This document shows, in pieces, positions 1-13,400 of a stretch of 64,000 nucleotides of DNA. Under the pieces are notes generated by a model. It had not been told where the DNA came from and ran no database searches. It saw only the letters and a program-made list of their open reading frames with translations. Each line of letters starts with the position of its first letter. Position 1 is the stretch's first letter. The position numbers and the translations under genes are program-made. Where the stretch lies: the NCBI GenBank assembly GCA_963281255.1, contig OY725494.1:3547934-3611933 (forward strand), given 5' to 3'. The DNA comes from Aphrocallistes beatrix. Lineage: Eukaryota; Porifera; Hexactinellida; Sceptrulophora; Aphrocallistidae.

Positions 1-3000
1 GGTTCCCCCGGTATCCGGGGAACGGGTTCAGAGTAGGTAGGGTCCGCTCCTTGCAGCAGGAGGTGGAGCGTTTCGAAGAGGGTACCGTTCAGAGCTGTTT
101 CACACAGCGATTGATTCAGTTCCGTCTGCTCATCAGGAGATACCTCCGCAACGGATCCTCTCGCTCCCTTCTTTAGCCAGGCTTTGTCTTTGTACTTAGC
201 TGAAATGAAGCTTTTGCGTATGTCGGACTGCTCATCAGAGAACATCTTCTCTCCGTGGTAGCGGTCCAGGTAGAGCTTGTTCACCTCTTCATTCCCGAGG
301 CAGATGAGTAGCTCGATCAGTGCTGCATTCCAGACGGACTTGTCCAAATCGACTGAGCGGACCTGGAGAATGGAAATGAGAAGAATTATATGCTTGCATG
401 CCTCATGATTGAATCGGAAAATGCGAGGAGATCGCAGAGGAATTCTCTACTACACCATAGAACTGCTCTACTACACCATCCCTAGATCTGCCACTGGAAC
501 GGTACGGTTTATGCATAAATAAAATACTATTTTAGAAGTACAGTAGACACAAAGTCATCCCTACCTTGGACAAGTGAGCTCCGAGTGCTCTGTGCACGCC
601 GCTGCATTCAATGCACACCAGCACACAGAGGTTGAGACTGACCCAGGACGGGTTAGCCGCCTGGCAGTCCGCACACTGCTGGTTGGAAGGGTTAGTGTAG
701 AGTGTGCTCAGGATGTCCTGGCCTTTGTTCTGGTCGAACAGAGTCAGGGCCTGTAGCACACTGAGAGTGAGAGCGTCGATCCATATTCGAAGCTCAGACA
801 TTTCCCTGCACTCAAAAATATAGTTCCTACCTCCGACTATAACGATCTCAAATCTACAAGATGGTAGGGAGAATGAACCATGGTTCTCAATGACAAGCGA
901 ATTTAACATGAAAGCCGCACATTTAGAACGGAAACAATTTTTTAACTACCATACGAGCCTATTTAGGGAATTTGTTCAATTCATGTATCTAATGTAAACA
1001 AAAGATGTATAAACATGTTTAAACATGTTTAAACATGTTTAAACACGTTTAAACACGTTTAAACATGGATGTTTAAACATGTTTAAACATGTTTAAACAT
1101 GTTTAAACACGTTTAAACACGTTTAAACATGTTTAAACACGTTTAAACACGTTTAAACATGGATGTTTAAACATGTTTAAACACGTTTAAACACGGATGT
1201 TTAAACATGTTTAAACATGTTTAGACACGTTTAAACACGTTTAATACCCGACTCCCTATATTTTAGTGCAGCTCCTAGCATAAGAGATGCCTTATGTTAT
1301 GATCGGTGTCGAACGTACGTACGTGCATCAGTCAGCTCGCTCATGTATTAGCCAATCAAAATCCAGGGATTATATCTAACTCAATGAACATATACAAGTT
1401 AGAATCACTCTCTAGCCCAGTGGCAACTATTCTAACTATTCTTGGGACCTGAATATAACTCACTACGTATAATTGAAATACATCCCTAAGCTCTACCCAG
1501 CAAGATTGTAGACTTGGGCACATTTTGCATTATCTCAAAACACTTATCCATCCTTCTCTATCCCTGGTCCAAATTAGTGCAAGTAGTGCATAGTCTAACA
1601 TGACACCCGAAGTTTGTAGGAATCGTCAGAGCCTAAATGTATGTAGGTATGCCTATGTTGAGACTTCAAAACAAAAGGAGGGCAACTCTGTAGTCTAATT
1701 TTAGTTTGTTGAAATATTACGCTCATTACGTAGTCGTTGCAGGTAGTAATTAAATTTTAATTACAAGAAATAAGAGAGTATCATAGATTTTAGTTTTCTT
1801 TCTCAGTATATTCTAAAATAAGATTAGAGGAATAAACCAGCCCGGAGAGTGATAAGAATTTGAAAATGCTGAAAGCATGACTATTTAAGGCGTCGAGATC
1901 AATGTATGATGCAATAGAATATCATATCAAATCAGCAGAATTATTCCACATTGCCGAAAGTAAAACTTGATACTTTATAGAGCTACCTTAGTTATTCCCC
2001 TTACTTCCAAACAGGGGATTAAAAATATAATCTAAAGTTAGTAAGGAGACTACCTCGGTTGTCCATCAGGTCCAGGCTTGGGCCTGACAGCTGCTAATCT
2101 CATGTTGATGGTGTTTATCGGATTTCCAACTTTGAAGTCTTCCTCGCTGTAATAGTAAGCGAGGCGGGTGTCTTTGAGAGCACAGAATCTCGGCTTCCAA
2201 TCTTTGTGGAGATTATGTCCCTGTTTTAAAAGAATCCCAGTCTTGTCCGGATCATTCATCGTTCCACCCTCAGCCATAGCCTCAGCATTGGGCTTGTAGT
2301 TGGAGATCGCGGTCTGGAGAGTGTTCACCCACCGTTTGAAATCTGTCTCAGTGGCGACGTGGAAGTAGTAGCTCCTAATAATGCACTGCATAAATACAGA
2401 ATGGCTGTGTCTGTGCAATGCAATCAATTCGTTACCTGCTGAGTGTGACGAGTACAAACCGAGTCTGCCTCCCGAGCATCCTCATAGAACAGTCTCCATT
2501 CTGATTCCCGGATGTTTCTATCCCGGTCTGGATTTCTTTCATGGTACCAAGGGGAATGCGACCCTGGCTCTCCTTAATGATCTCCGATTTAAAATATTTA
2601 AGTTCATAACCGTCAAATATAACCCATCGCTTCTTCCAGCCTTTGTTCGCTCTCAGGCCTCCTTGTTTGTACAGCCAGCCCTCCAGTGTGGAGACAGGGG
2701 TGGAGGAAATGGGATCACAGGGTACGATCTGACTACTTGATCCGAACTTGAGTGGCAACTTGGGACTGTTTTGACCGTGAACCAATCCAGTCTAGACAAA
2801 AATATCACCTTCAAAATACTAGATACGTATTTGTATGCTTTAAAGAAACTCAAAATTGTTAAGGAAATTGTTGAGAATGAATGAATAATAATAAATCGAA
2901 TAATTTCAATGCCAAAAGCAAAAACAACCTATCAGTTATATAACTGCTCACCGTTGTGTAACACCTCTTGGGTCCCTCAGGTGCTGGAAACTCACACACG

Positions 3001-4541
3001 GGGAGAGAGGAGGCATTCAATTTTGGACGAGACAGCTCCGCCAGGACATCTCCTGCCTCCACCCCATCATCACTGCTGGTCCCAGAGTCGTCATCCACTC
3101 GCATCTGGTCGCTAGGCAGCATGAAAGGAGGAGGGTGAGGGGGGCCAGGAGCCGGCCGCATGGGGGTGTAGCTGGAGTAGAATCGGTGGACCTCTTCACT
3201 CGGCACGTAGATGGGGTTGTTGACCTTCTCCAGGGGGGAGGTGATGTCCGGGTAGTTCGAGACAGCTTGAGGAGAACTGCTCTTGAGGGAGAGGGTTGGT
3301 TGGTTGAGAGCGGTTTTGTTCCCGTGAGACATTAGTCTCTGTGCAGAGAGGTTATTACTCTGATGTGAGTGCGAATTGTATCTGGCAGGAATCGGGGGGG
3401 TGCTGTCTATGGAGGTGAGAAGGGGGCTGGAGGGAGAGCGCCTGGGCGCGGGGGTCGGAGTCAGGGAGAGACTTGAGTCTGCTTGCGATTGAGAAGACTC
3501 TTTCTTCAAACCGAGTGCGATCTTCGTCCCGGTGGGGAGTTTATCTAGCTGGGGGGTCGGGGACAGGGGACAGGAAGCTGGCATTATGGTGGGCTCCAGT
3601 GAGACGGCACTCAGCTCGTCGTAGTCCGAGGCAGGCTGTGTCTTCTTGACATGCTGCGGCATGAGAGGAAGCACGGGCTCCTCTATCTTGCTCTCGTCGA
3701 TTATCGTGTACTGATGCCTGTCCACTGGCAGTCTGTGGGAGCGAGACGGACTGTGCGAGTAGGAGATAGGAAGGGAGTCTGCTGAGTTTTTTTTAGACAT
3801 AACTCGAGGGACGGATATGACTCGGGGGATGGGAACAGGGAACACATCAGTTTGGCTCCGAGTGAGAATGAGCTGCTGCTGAGTGAGAGGGTCTAAAGCG
3901 GTCATCTCTTCAACACAGGAAGTTCCGTTCTCTCCTGCTCCCAGTTGGAAGATAGGCTTATCCTCCGGCTCCAACACATCGTAGGCCTGATCAGGATCTG
4001 CTTGCTGGCTGCTGGGCGGAAGGATAGCCAGCAAGTCGAAGTAGTCCGAGCTAGGACTGCTGCCGCTGCTGCGTAAGGGAAGAGAGGTGTTACTCAGAGG
4101 AGACAGGAACGGGTGCGGACTGCTCCGCACGTCTGGGTTAGAATCGCTTCGAATTAAATATGCAAGATCAACCGCTTCTCTCAGTTCGTAATTCCCACCG
4201 TTGAGGCTCTCGTCCACTGCTTGCCGGATTTCCTCGGAACTTCTAGATCTCCTCCTGGAGCCGTCCATCCCGTGGTCCAGACCCAGACCCAGACCCAGAC
4301 CCAGCCTCAGCCTCACGTCGGAGCTAGAGAGCTTCGAGATTGCCTTCGTCATTCTGCACACGTGGCCCGGCAGCGTGATGCCCATCTGCTCCAGCTTGAC
4401 TCTAGTAAGCCTCCTGCAGTCCTGCACGCTTGAGAGTCCTCTCTGTCTGAAGAGGTGCGCATACTGGGGCAGTTTCAGATGCTGTAGCCACAAGTCGACT
4501 TCACTACAGGAGAGTTTCGCGGTAGCTGTGTGATTGCTCAT
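1..4541 (-). CDS. ARAP: ARAP-like Arf GTPase-activating protein (5' part; gene runs off left edge)
   Basis: ArfGAP of the ARAP family, which controls Arf and Rho GTPases at phosphoinositide-rich membranes. Exons read 4541-2952, 2791-2436, 2374-2054, 853-565 and 362 to beyond base 1, with matching phases and GT-AG borders. The start at 4541 opens directly into a SAM domain (about residues 8-75). A long Ser/Pro-rich linker with scattered Tyr follows, then PH1 (about 555-675), PH2 (about 695-785) and the ArfGAP zinc finger. The finger shows CADC and CIEC pairs and the arginine-finger segment GVHRALGAH. The last exon begins what look like ankyrin repeats. The RhoGAP, RA and later PH domains expected in ARAPs would lie outside the window. 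SAM plus tandem PH plus ArfGAP is diagnostic of ARAP rather than ACAP, ASAP or AGAP. A CAGACC microsatellite at about 4275-4300 encodes an alternating Leu-Gly run after the SAM domain. Confidence 0.9.
1010..1240. repeat. 10-bp tandem repeat built on the palindrome GTTTAAAC
   Basis: About 22 imperfect copies of a 10-bp unit, ACATGTTTAA or ACACGTTTAA, lie in the 1.2 kb ARAP intron between the two PH2 exons. Each unit contains the self-complementary core GTTTAAAC. Three interruptions (GGATGTTTAAAC) break the period. The T/C variants occur in blocks, which suggests block duplication. No coding function is visible. Confidence 0.95.
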
Positions 4542-5629
4542 AATGGTTTAAATAATGGAAACTAAAATGCATTTAATTCTGATTTGAAAGTCAAGAGTGA
4601 TTAATATAGTAGTCTATGTTCTCCGGAGTCAGGATTGATTACAAAGGGAAGCATGCCTCGTTGCGATCTCTCATTTAGCACAGTATCGTTAAACTATATA
4701 TGATGTACAAGTGATGTATTTTCTAATGTAAAAAGCAGAAAATCAGTTACTACTTGTTTAATTAATTATAAAAATAGTACCTATATCTCATGATTATGGT
4801 ACGTGTCTATTGTACTGGCCAATTGCAAAACGATGGGATACGTATTTAATGATGCATAGTCGAACAATAAAAAATTATATAATTTCATTCCTGGCAATTC
4901 TCGAGTAAATTCGTGAGATTAGTTGAATGGATTAATCACTTCTATTTGTATGATCATCCAATTGATTCCAAGCAAATATGGCTTTGGAAAACCAATTTTT
5001 CGATTAGGTATTTTCATATTCGACAAAGTTATAGACTAAGGACGTAATTCAGTTCGTTCGGTGAATAATCGAGTTTCATGGAAAACTAGCGACTAAAAAG
5101 GAGATAACACTGATGAGAGAACTTAATTATTTAATTATTAAAAAGACGCATTTGTGCTACGCGTCAAGTTGGTGACAACCCGCATCGTACCAGATTGAGT
5201 TAGAATGGCATTCCAAATACGTAGAAGCGTATCTAATATAATCTCTGATTTAATTGAAAAAGGCATTTATTCACAAGTAAGAACGAGTTAGATATTCATA
5301 TTCCGGTGTCGAGTATCACATGCATATCATGTACAATGTGCTGTGGTGACAATGGCCGACGTCGCCCGCAAACTTCGAAATCTCTCCTAATATTCCACCC
5401 CGCAACGTGTATATAATCACCATGACATGCACATGAAAGTACAAGGAAGGTAGATTCGTTTTATTAACATCATCATCATTCTATTCAGTAAAAATGTATT
5501 GAATTTGCAAGACAATATAAATACTAGTATTCAGGCTTAATTAAGAGACTCCTTGTTAAATCCAGCAACTCACACACGCTCATATAGCGATGAGTGAATA
5601 AAGTGTCTAATTCTTCTACCGAGATTTTA
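4542..5629. other. Intergenic spacer between ERCC6 3' end and ARAP start
   Basis: About 1.1 kb of AT-rich DNA without a supportable gene. It should contain the ERCC6 3' UTR (minus strand) and the promoter and 5' UTR of ARAP. I see no clear repeat or RNA gene in it. Confidence 0.6.
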
Positions 5630-8600
5630 TTAAAAGTAATCAAGCTTCAACTTCCATACGCCACACCCTCCAACCTTGGCGAAGGTACAGATCTTCTTGA
5701 GAATGGCCTTGAACAGGAGAGACTGGTTCTCAGGGAGGTAGGAGAAGTGAGTCAAGATCTCTTCAGTGCTGGCCTGGCCAGGAAGGGGAGCTCTCCCACT
5801 CAGAAAGGTGTGAATATTCCTGATGAGTTCCTCCGTGTCTCGATCCAGTGCGTCCATATCATTTAACTCACTTTCCCTCGCATTCCTGTCCCTGATGGCG
5901 GAGAGGAGATCAGAGGAAGAGGGGGCGGAATTCGCCTCAATGAAGGCCCCACTCCCTGAGAACACCCCTGGCACACGAGATGCGTCGCCTGGAGTCGCAT
6001 CTCTCCTCTGCGCCACTAGCAGGGGCACGCCCCCCCTCTGTCCTGTCCAGGTGGGGATCCCTATCGGCTGACTCTCCAGCCTCTCCCTAGCCCGCTGGAT
6101 AGCCGCTGCGGCAGCCTCTGCCTTCCTCAGAGCGGACTCCTTGACCAGGAGGGAGTCCCGCTCCGTGCTCTCCTCCAAGAGGTCGTGTCTCAGCGTCTGG
6201 TCCAGAGAGCAGTGCTGCAGCAGCTCCCTCAGGAGGCTGCGGTCCTGACTCGCGGAGTCCATGTCCAAATCTGACCTCTGGTAGCAGGTGGAGACGTCCA
6301 CGCCTCTGATCTGCTGTCCGTCTACCTCGGAGGATGAGATGGGGATGTGCTTTCTTCGCTTGCGCTTAGACTGTGATTTCTTAGGTTTGGATAACTTTTG
6401 TTTTTTAACAGAAGCATTAGCCAACTCATCTTTCCTTATAGAATCACCAGTTCCTAAATCTAAATAAGAGCGCATGGTACGTATGGCTGTGTTAGAAAAG
6501 TTCCATACATGCCAACCTGAGCCATTATAAAAACGGGACGCAGCGTTGAATTTCGCGGGACATGGCGGGGCGCAATAGAAAAGTATTATACATGAGTAAA
6601 AAAAAAACGGGATATAATGGGGAAATTTCATGTAAAAGTGGGACACTCGAGAAAATTAGCTCAATAGAAGAGTGAAAAAAGCGGGACGTCCCGCCAAAAA
6701 CGGGACAGTTGGCAAGTATGGAAAGCATATTATTTTCTAGTTAGTGTGCAGATCAGTGCTGTGAGTAAGCACCTCCATCGAGAGTGTCCAGGTCGTCCTG
6801 AGTGATGCACCACTCTTCCGTATCCGCACAGGCTGAGCCAGGAGAGTCGCGTCCGGAGAAGAGAGGATCGGGGAGAGGGTGCAGGGGGGTGGAGAGAGCG
6901 CCGGGAGGGGCAGCGCCCTCGAGCAGAGCGGGAGTCTCAGCAGCGTGCGGCGTGTCCTCGAATGAGAACAGCTCGTGGATGTCGCTGTAGGTGAAGAGGC
7001 GTCTCTGTCGTGGGTCTTTTAAAACTCTAAAGCAAACAAACTTAAGCAATAATACACAAAACCTACAAGAGTCAGTGCACACCTGTTAGTGAGGTACTGC
7101 TTGAATATCTGCCTCTGGTACATCTTCTCCTCCACAGTCCCACTGGTCACCAGTCTGAACACGGAGACCTCTCTCTCCTGTCCGATACGCCACGCCCTCT
7201 CCCGCGCCTGAATATCAGTGCTGGGGTTCCAGTCGGGGTCGAATATGATGACGCGGTCAGCTCCTGTCAGGTTGAGGCCAAGTCCCCCTACGCGCGTGGT
7301 GAGCAGGAACAAGAAGACAGAAGCGTCCTCGTTGAAGAGACGCACCAGCTTGGACCGCTGAGCTACGCTGGTGCTCCCGTCCATCCTCAGGTAGGTGGAC
7401 CCGGTCTCCAGTGCCAGCTGCTCTAGCAGGTCCAGCGTCTGTCTGGTCTGAGAGAAGACGAGCACGCGGTGCCCCTGAGCTCCCCAAGCCAGCAGCAGTT
7501 CCCGCACCACGCGCATCTTCCCGGACAGGGAGTAGTGTCCCGAGGAGACGGGAGACAGACTCCCGTCACTCTCAGGGTCCGGCATCACCATCGCCCTGGA
7601 GCGGACCTCCTTCATGTACTGACAGATTTCGAATGTTTCCGCGCTATGGTGTATGTCTGTTACATTAGCACACTACTAGCAGCGATAAATATGCTTACTC
7701 ATACCTGAGCGCTGTCTCCCCTTCCCCATCTTGGTCCTGTCTGCTCCTGCTCCTGACCAGGATATCGGGATGGTTGCATATCTTCCTCATCACACAGATA
7801 GCAACGAACAGGTTGGTGCCGCCCCTGTACCCTTTCCTGGCCTCCGCCGTCTGCAGGTACTTCCTGTAGATGAGGGCCTGTAGTCGGGTGGGTCTGCAGA
7901 ATAGGACCCTCTCACTCTTCTCAGGAAGTTTCAGCTCGCTCTCCACTTCTTGCTTTATCCGCCGGAGAAGATACGGCTTCAATGCGTCTCTCAGCACACA
8001 GGCACACCTGTAAGCTGTTTGCACCTAAGAATTATCTGCAACCAAATTTGCACCTATCAAGTCTACGTACTTTTTATGTGTGGAATAATAGGACCAGAGT
8101 GAGTACATCTGAGTACGTACATCTATACCTGCTCTTCAGTGGCAGAGGCGTACCCGCCTTGTGTGATGGGTCCGGCTAGTGTCTCCAGGAAGACAGGAAG
8201 TATGCCGAGAGCGCCAGGAGACACAAAGTCCACTAGAGACCACAACTCCTTCAAGTTATTCTGGACAGGACAGCCGGACAGGGCTAAGCGGTGTGGAGTT
8301 CTCAGCTGCTTGCAGACCTGAGTTATGTCTGCGTTTGGGTTCCTGATGCGGTGAGCTTCATCGAGAATAGCGTAATGCCAAAACACCTGACAATAGCGGG
8401 GTAAAATCAGAAAATAAACGAGCTAGCTTATCTGCTTAACAGTATTGGAAAGAGAAATTACTTGTAGCAGATGCTTCTTCATGATCCGGAGCATCTGGTA
8501 GCTGGTGATGATTACTACAGAAGAGAGATTGAGCGCTTGCTTGAGTGTAGAGCTGTGAGAAAGACAGCTGTCTCCAGCTGAGTGCAGCATCACGACACGC

Positions 8601-9874
8601 AAGCGAGGAGCCCACTCGTGCAGCTCGCTCACCCACTGGCGCAGCAAGGTAGCAGGACACACGATCAGAGTGTGTCCGAGACCTCGGAACCTGCTACAGG
8701 TGGGAACATCCTCATCCCCCGTCACATTGTACACTTCATCAGGGAGCTGGCTGTAGTGCAGTGAGTTGAGGAATGAGCATACCTACCATTTAGAAGCGTT
8801 GTGTAATGCTGGACTAAAAAAGGTTCAGCATTTATGTATACAACCGCGCTTTGAGTTATAACTCAAGTTATAAATCTCGAATTATAACTATGTTATGAAA
8901 TTTCGTTTGTAGTATAATAGCAGCGTCTTTTTTAATAAAATAAGTTCTGTACCAGAGATTGCCTGGAATTAGTGATTTGGAATAAATACCTGTACAGTTT
9001 TCCCAAGGCCCATCTCATCCCCAAGAATCCCGCCTGTTCTGTTCTTGTGCAGCGAGCACAGCCAGCGCACCCCCTGCCGCTGATACTGGAGGAGACGAGA
9101 CCAGACCTCCGTGTGTAGAGAAAGCTCCCCGGATATGAGCTCCACTTCCTTCGTACCGTACTTCCCCTCGGCCTGCTCTAAGCGGGAGAGATAGGCTTCC
9201 TCAGTGACGTCATCAGCAGCTTGCTGAGAGATAGAGTTTCTGAGTCTTGAATTTCTAAAGAAGATCAAGAAGGTAGTATGGAATGTCAATTCAGACTCGT
9301 ATATGAATAGATGAAAGTAGAGTCATTACTAGCCTCATTCCCGCTCGAGGTCGCCCCTCTTCTCCAGAAGAATCGGAGTCTATCGGAGAGACAGATCTTG
9401 GTCTGGGGTCGTGGGTGGTGAGTCTGATGGTGGCCATCTCTTTCTCGCGCTGGGGGAGATCGGAGAAGAGAGATTTCAAGGCAGAGTCGAAGTCTGTCAG
9501 CAGCAAGAATAGATAAATATTAACAGGCGTATGAGACTAAGTGAACAATTACCATTATCCTGATTATGTGTCTGTTGCGTCGATTCAAGAGATTTGGAGG
9601 TCGACTGTCTACTTCGCTTGTTTGCAAACTTGAGTGCCTGACTCGTGAGCTGGGCTTCTAGCTGCTTGATGAGATTGTCTTCGAACGTAGATTGGTCATA
9701 CTCGCACACTCCGGAGAGAGTTAGGCTGCTGCTGCTGCTAAGTTGAGGGATCTGTCTCCTGTCCACCTGCACTCTGGGGATCTTGAATCGGGCTGTGCTG
9801 CGTGACGTCACCTGCTGAGAAGCTGAGTCAGTAGGTTCGTCAGCCACCTGCGTCTCACTGTCTGCGACACTCAT
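5630..9874 (-). CDS. ERCC6: ERCC6/CSB, SNF2-family transcription-coupled repair ATPase
   Basis: Cockayne syndrome B protein, a SWI2/SNF2 DNA translocase that acts on stalled RNA polymerase II to start transcription-coupled repair. About nine exons run from ATG 9874 to the stop at 5630. Approximate exons: 9874-9553, 9495-9332, 9255-8991, 8785-8460, 8386-8124, 8008-7705, 7618-7085, 7017-6773, 6493-5630. The N-terminus has the CSB-type motif around [12 protein letters not shown]. The helicase core shows Walker A (GDEMGLGKT), the DEAH box ([12 protein letters not shown]), motif V in [11 protein letters not shown] and motif VI in [11 protein letters not shown]. After the core come [18 protein letters not shown], the [10 protein letters not shown] segment and a C-terminus ending VWKLKLDYF, all hallmarks of CSB. 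I estimate about 1,090 residues, shorter than the vertebrate protein (about 1,490), mainly in the linkers. All motifs look intact. Confidence 0.93.
6503..6721. repeat. MITE with CCATAC(A/T)TGCCAAC termini in an ERCC6 intron
   Basis: The intron between the last two ERCC6 exons begins and ends with matching inverted termini: CCATACATGCCAAC at 6503 and the reverse complement of CCATACTTGCCAAC at 6708-6721. The interior is rich in GGGAC and short A runs. No open frame of note. The flanks do not show a clear target duplication, so I do not assign a superfamily. Confidence 0.75.
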
Positions 9875-10447
9875 TCAGAGATCATTATAGCTATGATAGC
9901 ACTATAGTAACTGGGAATATTTCAAGTTCACATTCGTGAGGAGCTAATTGCATGTCCTGCAAAGCTTATAATATCTGAAAATGAGAATGTACTACTATAA
10001 CAGAATAAAATGATTAAATAATTCTCCTAGTTAATAATCTTTATTTTTCAGCACAATGCTAGTTCAAGTTAGTACTACACTGAATAATCCCCCTAGTTGA
10101 ATTAATTATAGTAGGAAAGTTTGACAAGTAGGGTAAGAGATGTTGAGAAACTGACCCCTTGAACAAATGAAAAATGTCGATGAGAGCATTAGTTTACTCC
10201 AAACCTCCAGTAGTGTTAAAATCGGATAAATAACTTATAATAAATTAATATTACATTGTATGAAGAAAAATAAAAGCAGAGGGCCGATTGAGCAATTTAG
10301 TACACAGAACATAGATAACCGATAGCAAGGCTGAGAATTAATTTATAAGCAGCAACAAATTCAACATCTCGCGGGCATAAGATCTGGACGTGGAAGATGA
10401 AACAGAGAATAGAGCATGAAGTGATGAATGGGAGTTCTTGGGTATAT
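9875..10447. other. Intergenic spacer between AGAP stop and ERCC6 start
   Basis: About 570 bp of AT-rich DNA holding the AGAP 3' UTR and, presumably, the ERCC6 promoter. Both genes are read on the minus strand. I see no gene or clear repeat here. Confidence 0.6.
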
Positions 10448-13400
10448 TCAGATGACTAGGTTATCAGAGGAGTTGGATGTAGCAGTGCTGACTGGATACG
10501 TGTTGGTGAGCTGTGATATTAAATGTGTGAGAGAATCGTGTGAATAATCGATTGCTCGTTTTCCTCCGATGTCCTGTAAATTTGGGTCTACATGGTTCTA
10601 GAGAAAAACCTGAAATTACACACAAACAAGGGTGATATACCAGAACTTCTGTCTATTACTAGTACATAAAGTCTGATTATCTAATAGCAAAATCTCCATA
10701 CCCAAATCAGCAGTAGAGTCAGCGAGTAGTTATCAGCTAATACACTGAGATGTAATAAGCTCCTCATGGTGAGAGGGTTCTGATAATTCAACTGTTTCGG
10801 AGAGCAGAAAGGAAGCAGAGAGTACACCTCTATAATGTCTTCTTTCTCCACCGCTGAGAACAAAGTCTAGAAGGACAAATTCAAAGTGTATAACAGTATC
10901 AATTGTGAAGGGAGTTGAAGTGACTAGTACCTCTTGGAGGTAGAATGTGTCTATTAGGAGAGGCTTCAAGAATGCTTTATTCTGGTACTTGCTTCTAATC
11001 CAAGATTCTCTCTCTTTCCTATCGAATTGTACAGGATAATCTCGTTCTATATTATCAATTTATCATCTTATTCTTTCAGAGTTATAAATTTAATCCAATT
11101 AAAATGATCAAATACCGAGAACATGTAGCATAGTCAGGAGGTTGAATTCCATTCATTTGTGAAGTCGCTTCCCATACCGTTCTACACAATTCGTTGCCAA
11201 GTGATAGAGCGAGAGCAAGCTGATGTATCCTGTGGATATAAAGAATAATTTCGCGATGTTTTAATAGAAAAAGCAGATGATGCAGAGTAGACTAACGTCC
11301 ATTCGTCGAGTTCTAATGATTTAATGCGAGAAACATGCGTCCCCATTTGTCTATGCACTGAGGAGCAGTGGACACAGATCACAGTTCCTAGATTGATACT
11401 CGCCCACTCTGGATCTATCAAAATAATAATAATAATAAATAGAGATGTGTGATTAATCGCATCAACATACAATGTTGTTCTTTTTATTTCTTATATCTCA
11501 GTTTGACGTATATTGAGAAATTAAAGCATACTATGGGGCAGGGGCGCAGCCAGTCAATCCGATCCGGGCCTGCATCAGTCTAAAACGACTAATATACACG
11601 TCCTGGCGGGTCTGCTAGAAGTTTATTGGACCTGCCGGCAGGTCCTTGGCTACGCCCTTGCTATGGGGCGGTCTCTGAAAATGTATAGACACTAAGAGCA
11701 TCTACTAACCACAAGTCAGGGAGTAATTAGATAGTATAAGAATCTCACGGATCTACAATCTCACGAATCTATGCAACAGCTCTCTTAATTATCATAAAAA
11801 CCAATGTACATGTATGTATTTTCGATATTATGATATTTGAGCATTAAAGGTATAGAGGGGCTGTTCAGTTATACTCTAATACAACTCCTGAACTCACCCG
11901 GAGCGAGACAGTCACAGCATACGTCATTTCCTTGTGTATTTCTAATCTTTGCAACTTGACTGCTGTCTACGATGGAGGAAGGTCGGATCTAGGGGAGACA
12001 TGAGATGAACAGTACCAGATCATAGAAGAATTAGGGAGCGAGTCAATACATAGAAACGTATCACTGTAATTGATGTATCACACAATTTCAAACGTCTCAC
12101 TATATAGTCACATAATCGCATATGTATAACAGTAGGCATGTATGCTAATTCGGTTCATAAAGGATAAGTGTTGTCGGAATGGGGTGCGATCCACTTTTCA
12201 GTAAAGTAGACGCTCTCCCCAGATCTCCATCCAGGCACATCCTTCATTATCTCCAGCTCAGCAATCTCAAAGTCCTTCATCCGCTTCAGGATTATTCTGT
12301 CGTTCTCAGCGAGCAGAAGAGGGTAGATAGCAATTCTAGCGTCCATCATCTCCCTCCTCCGTCTCCTAATCTCCCTGTTTGCTCGAGCCAGCAACACCCA
12401 CCCGAATGCACAGATTCCAAGGGTCCCTAGCATAAGGGTGAGTCCGCTAGGCCCCCTTCCTTTCAGATTGCGTTTGAAAGGGATATCTCCATAGCCACCT
12501 TTCGGTGCCACGTCTTGGCGTATCGGGAGCTTGTTCAGATAGTCTGTCATCTGACAGCTAATTTAGGAGCGTAGCATCACAAATAAATTTTTGTATTTTC
12601 ATTCATTAATTACATGAACTGCATTAACCAGTATCGCTGTAGCTTACACGAGCAATTTGTTATAGCCAATTGTTATTATATAATCATTCTACACTCACGC
12701 CAACACACATATGAGAAAAGCATTATATCAGATAGAGATATGTACAATGCATTATAAATATACTACACCTTCCTTCTGAAATAGAGATTCGATATATCAA
12801 AATGCAAGGCTCTTAGGAATCCAATAGTGTCATTAAAACCGTTCAGAGTCTACTGTTTCTTAAAATATCGCTTCATGAGTTCAACCAACTCGTCTATCCC
12901 CTGACCCGACACAGCAGAGGTAGAGTATATCCCACTCAGGCCGTCCTCTCGGCTAATCACCTCTTTAGAGAAGTGGAGAGAGATCTCATCCAGACTGAGT
13001 GCACCGGGCAGCTCCTGCTTATTAGCCAGCAGCAAGGTAGGGATGCGCAGAGACATGATCTTGTCGCTCAGCTTGTCTAGCTCGAGCTTAGACTCCTGTA
13101 GTCGCTCTCTGTCGCTGCTGTCTACAGCGTAGAGTATCGCGTCTCCCCCTTCTACCCCACGCACCCACTGGTCCCTGTACTCGGCCCTGCCCCCGAAGTC
13201 ACGGACGGAGACATTGAGAGAGCCGGACAATGACAGTGACTCTACATTAAACAAGGCGGTAGGCTCGGGGTGCCCGCAGTCTCGCGTTTTGATGTAGTTC
13301 AGTATGGAGGTCTTTCCAGACCCGTCCAGTCCGAACAGCAGGAGACGGAACGTACCGTAGCTCACAATATTGCGCTCCCTGCGTGCATCTAACACCTTAT

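Noticed and set aside
1010..1240. CRISPR array or origin iterons
   Set aside because: The 10-bp units have no spacers and lie in an intron of an animal gene.
12179..12430. Plus-strand frame opposite NDUFA13
   Set aside because: Shadow of a well-recognised minus-strand gene.
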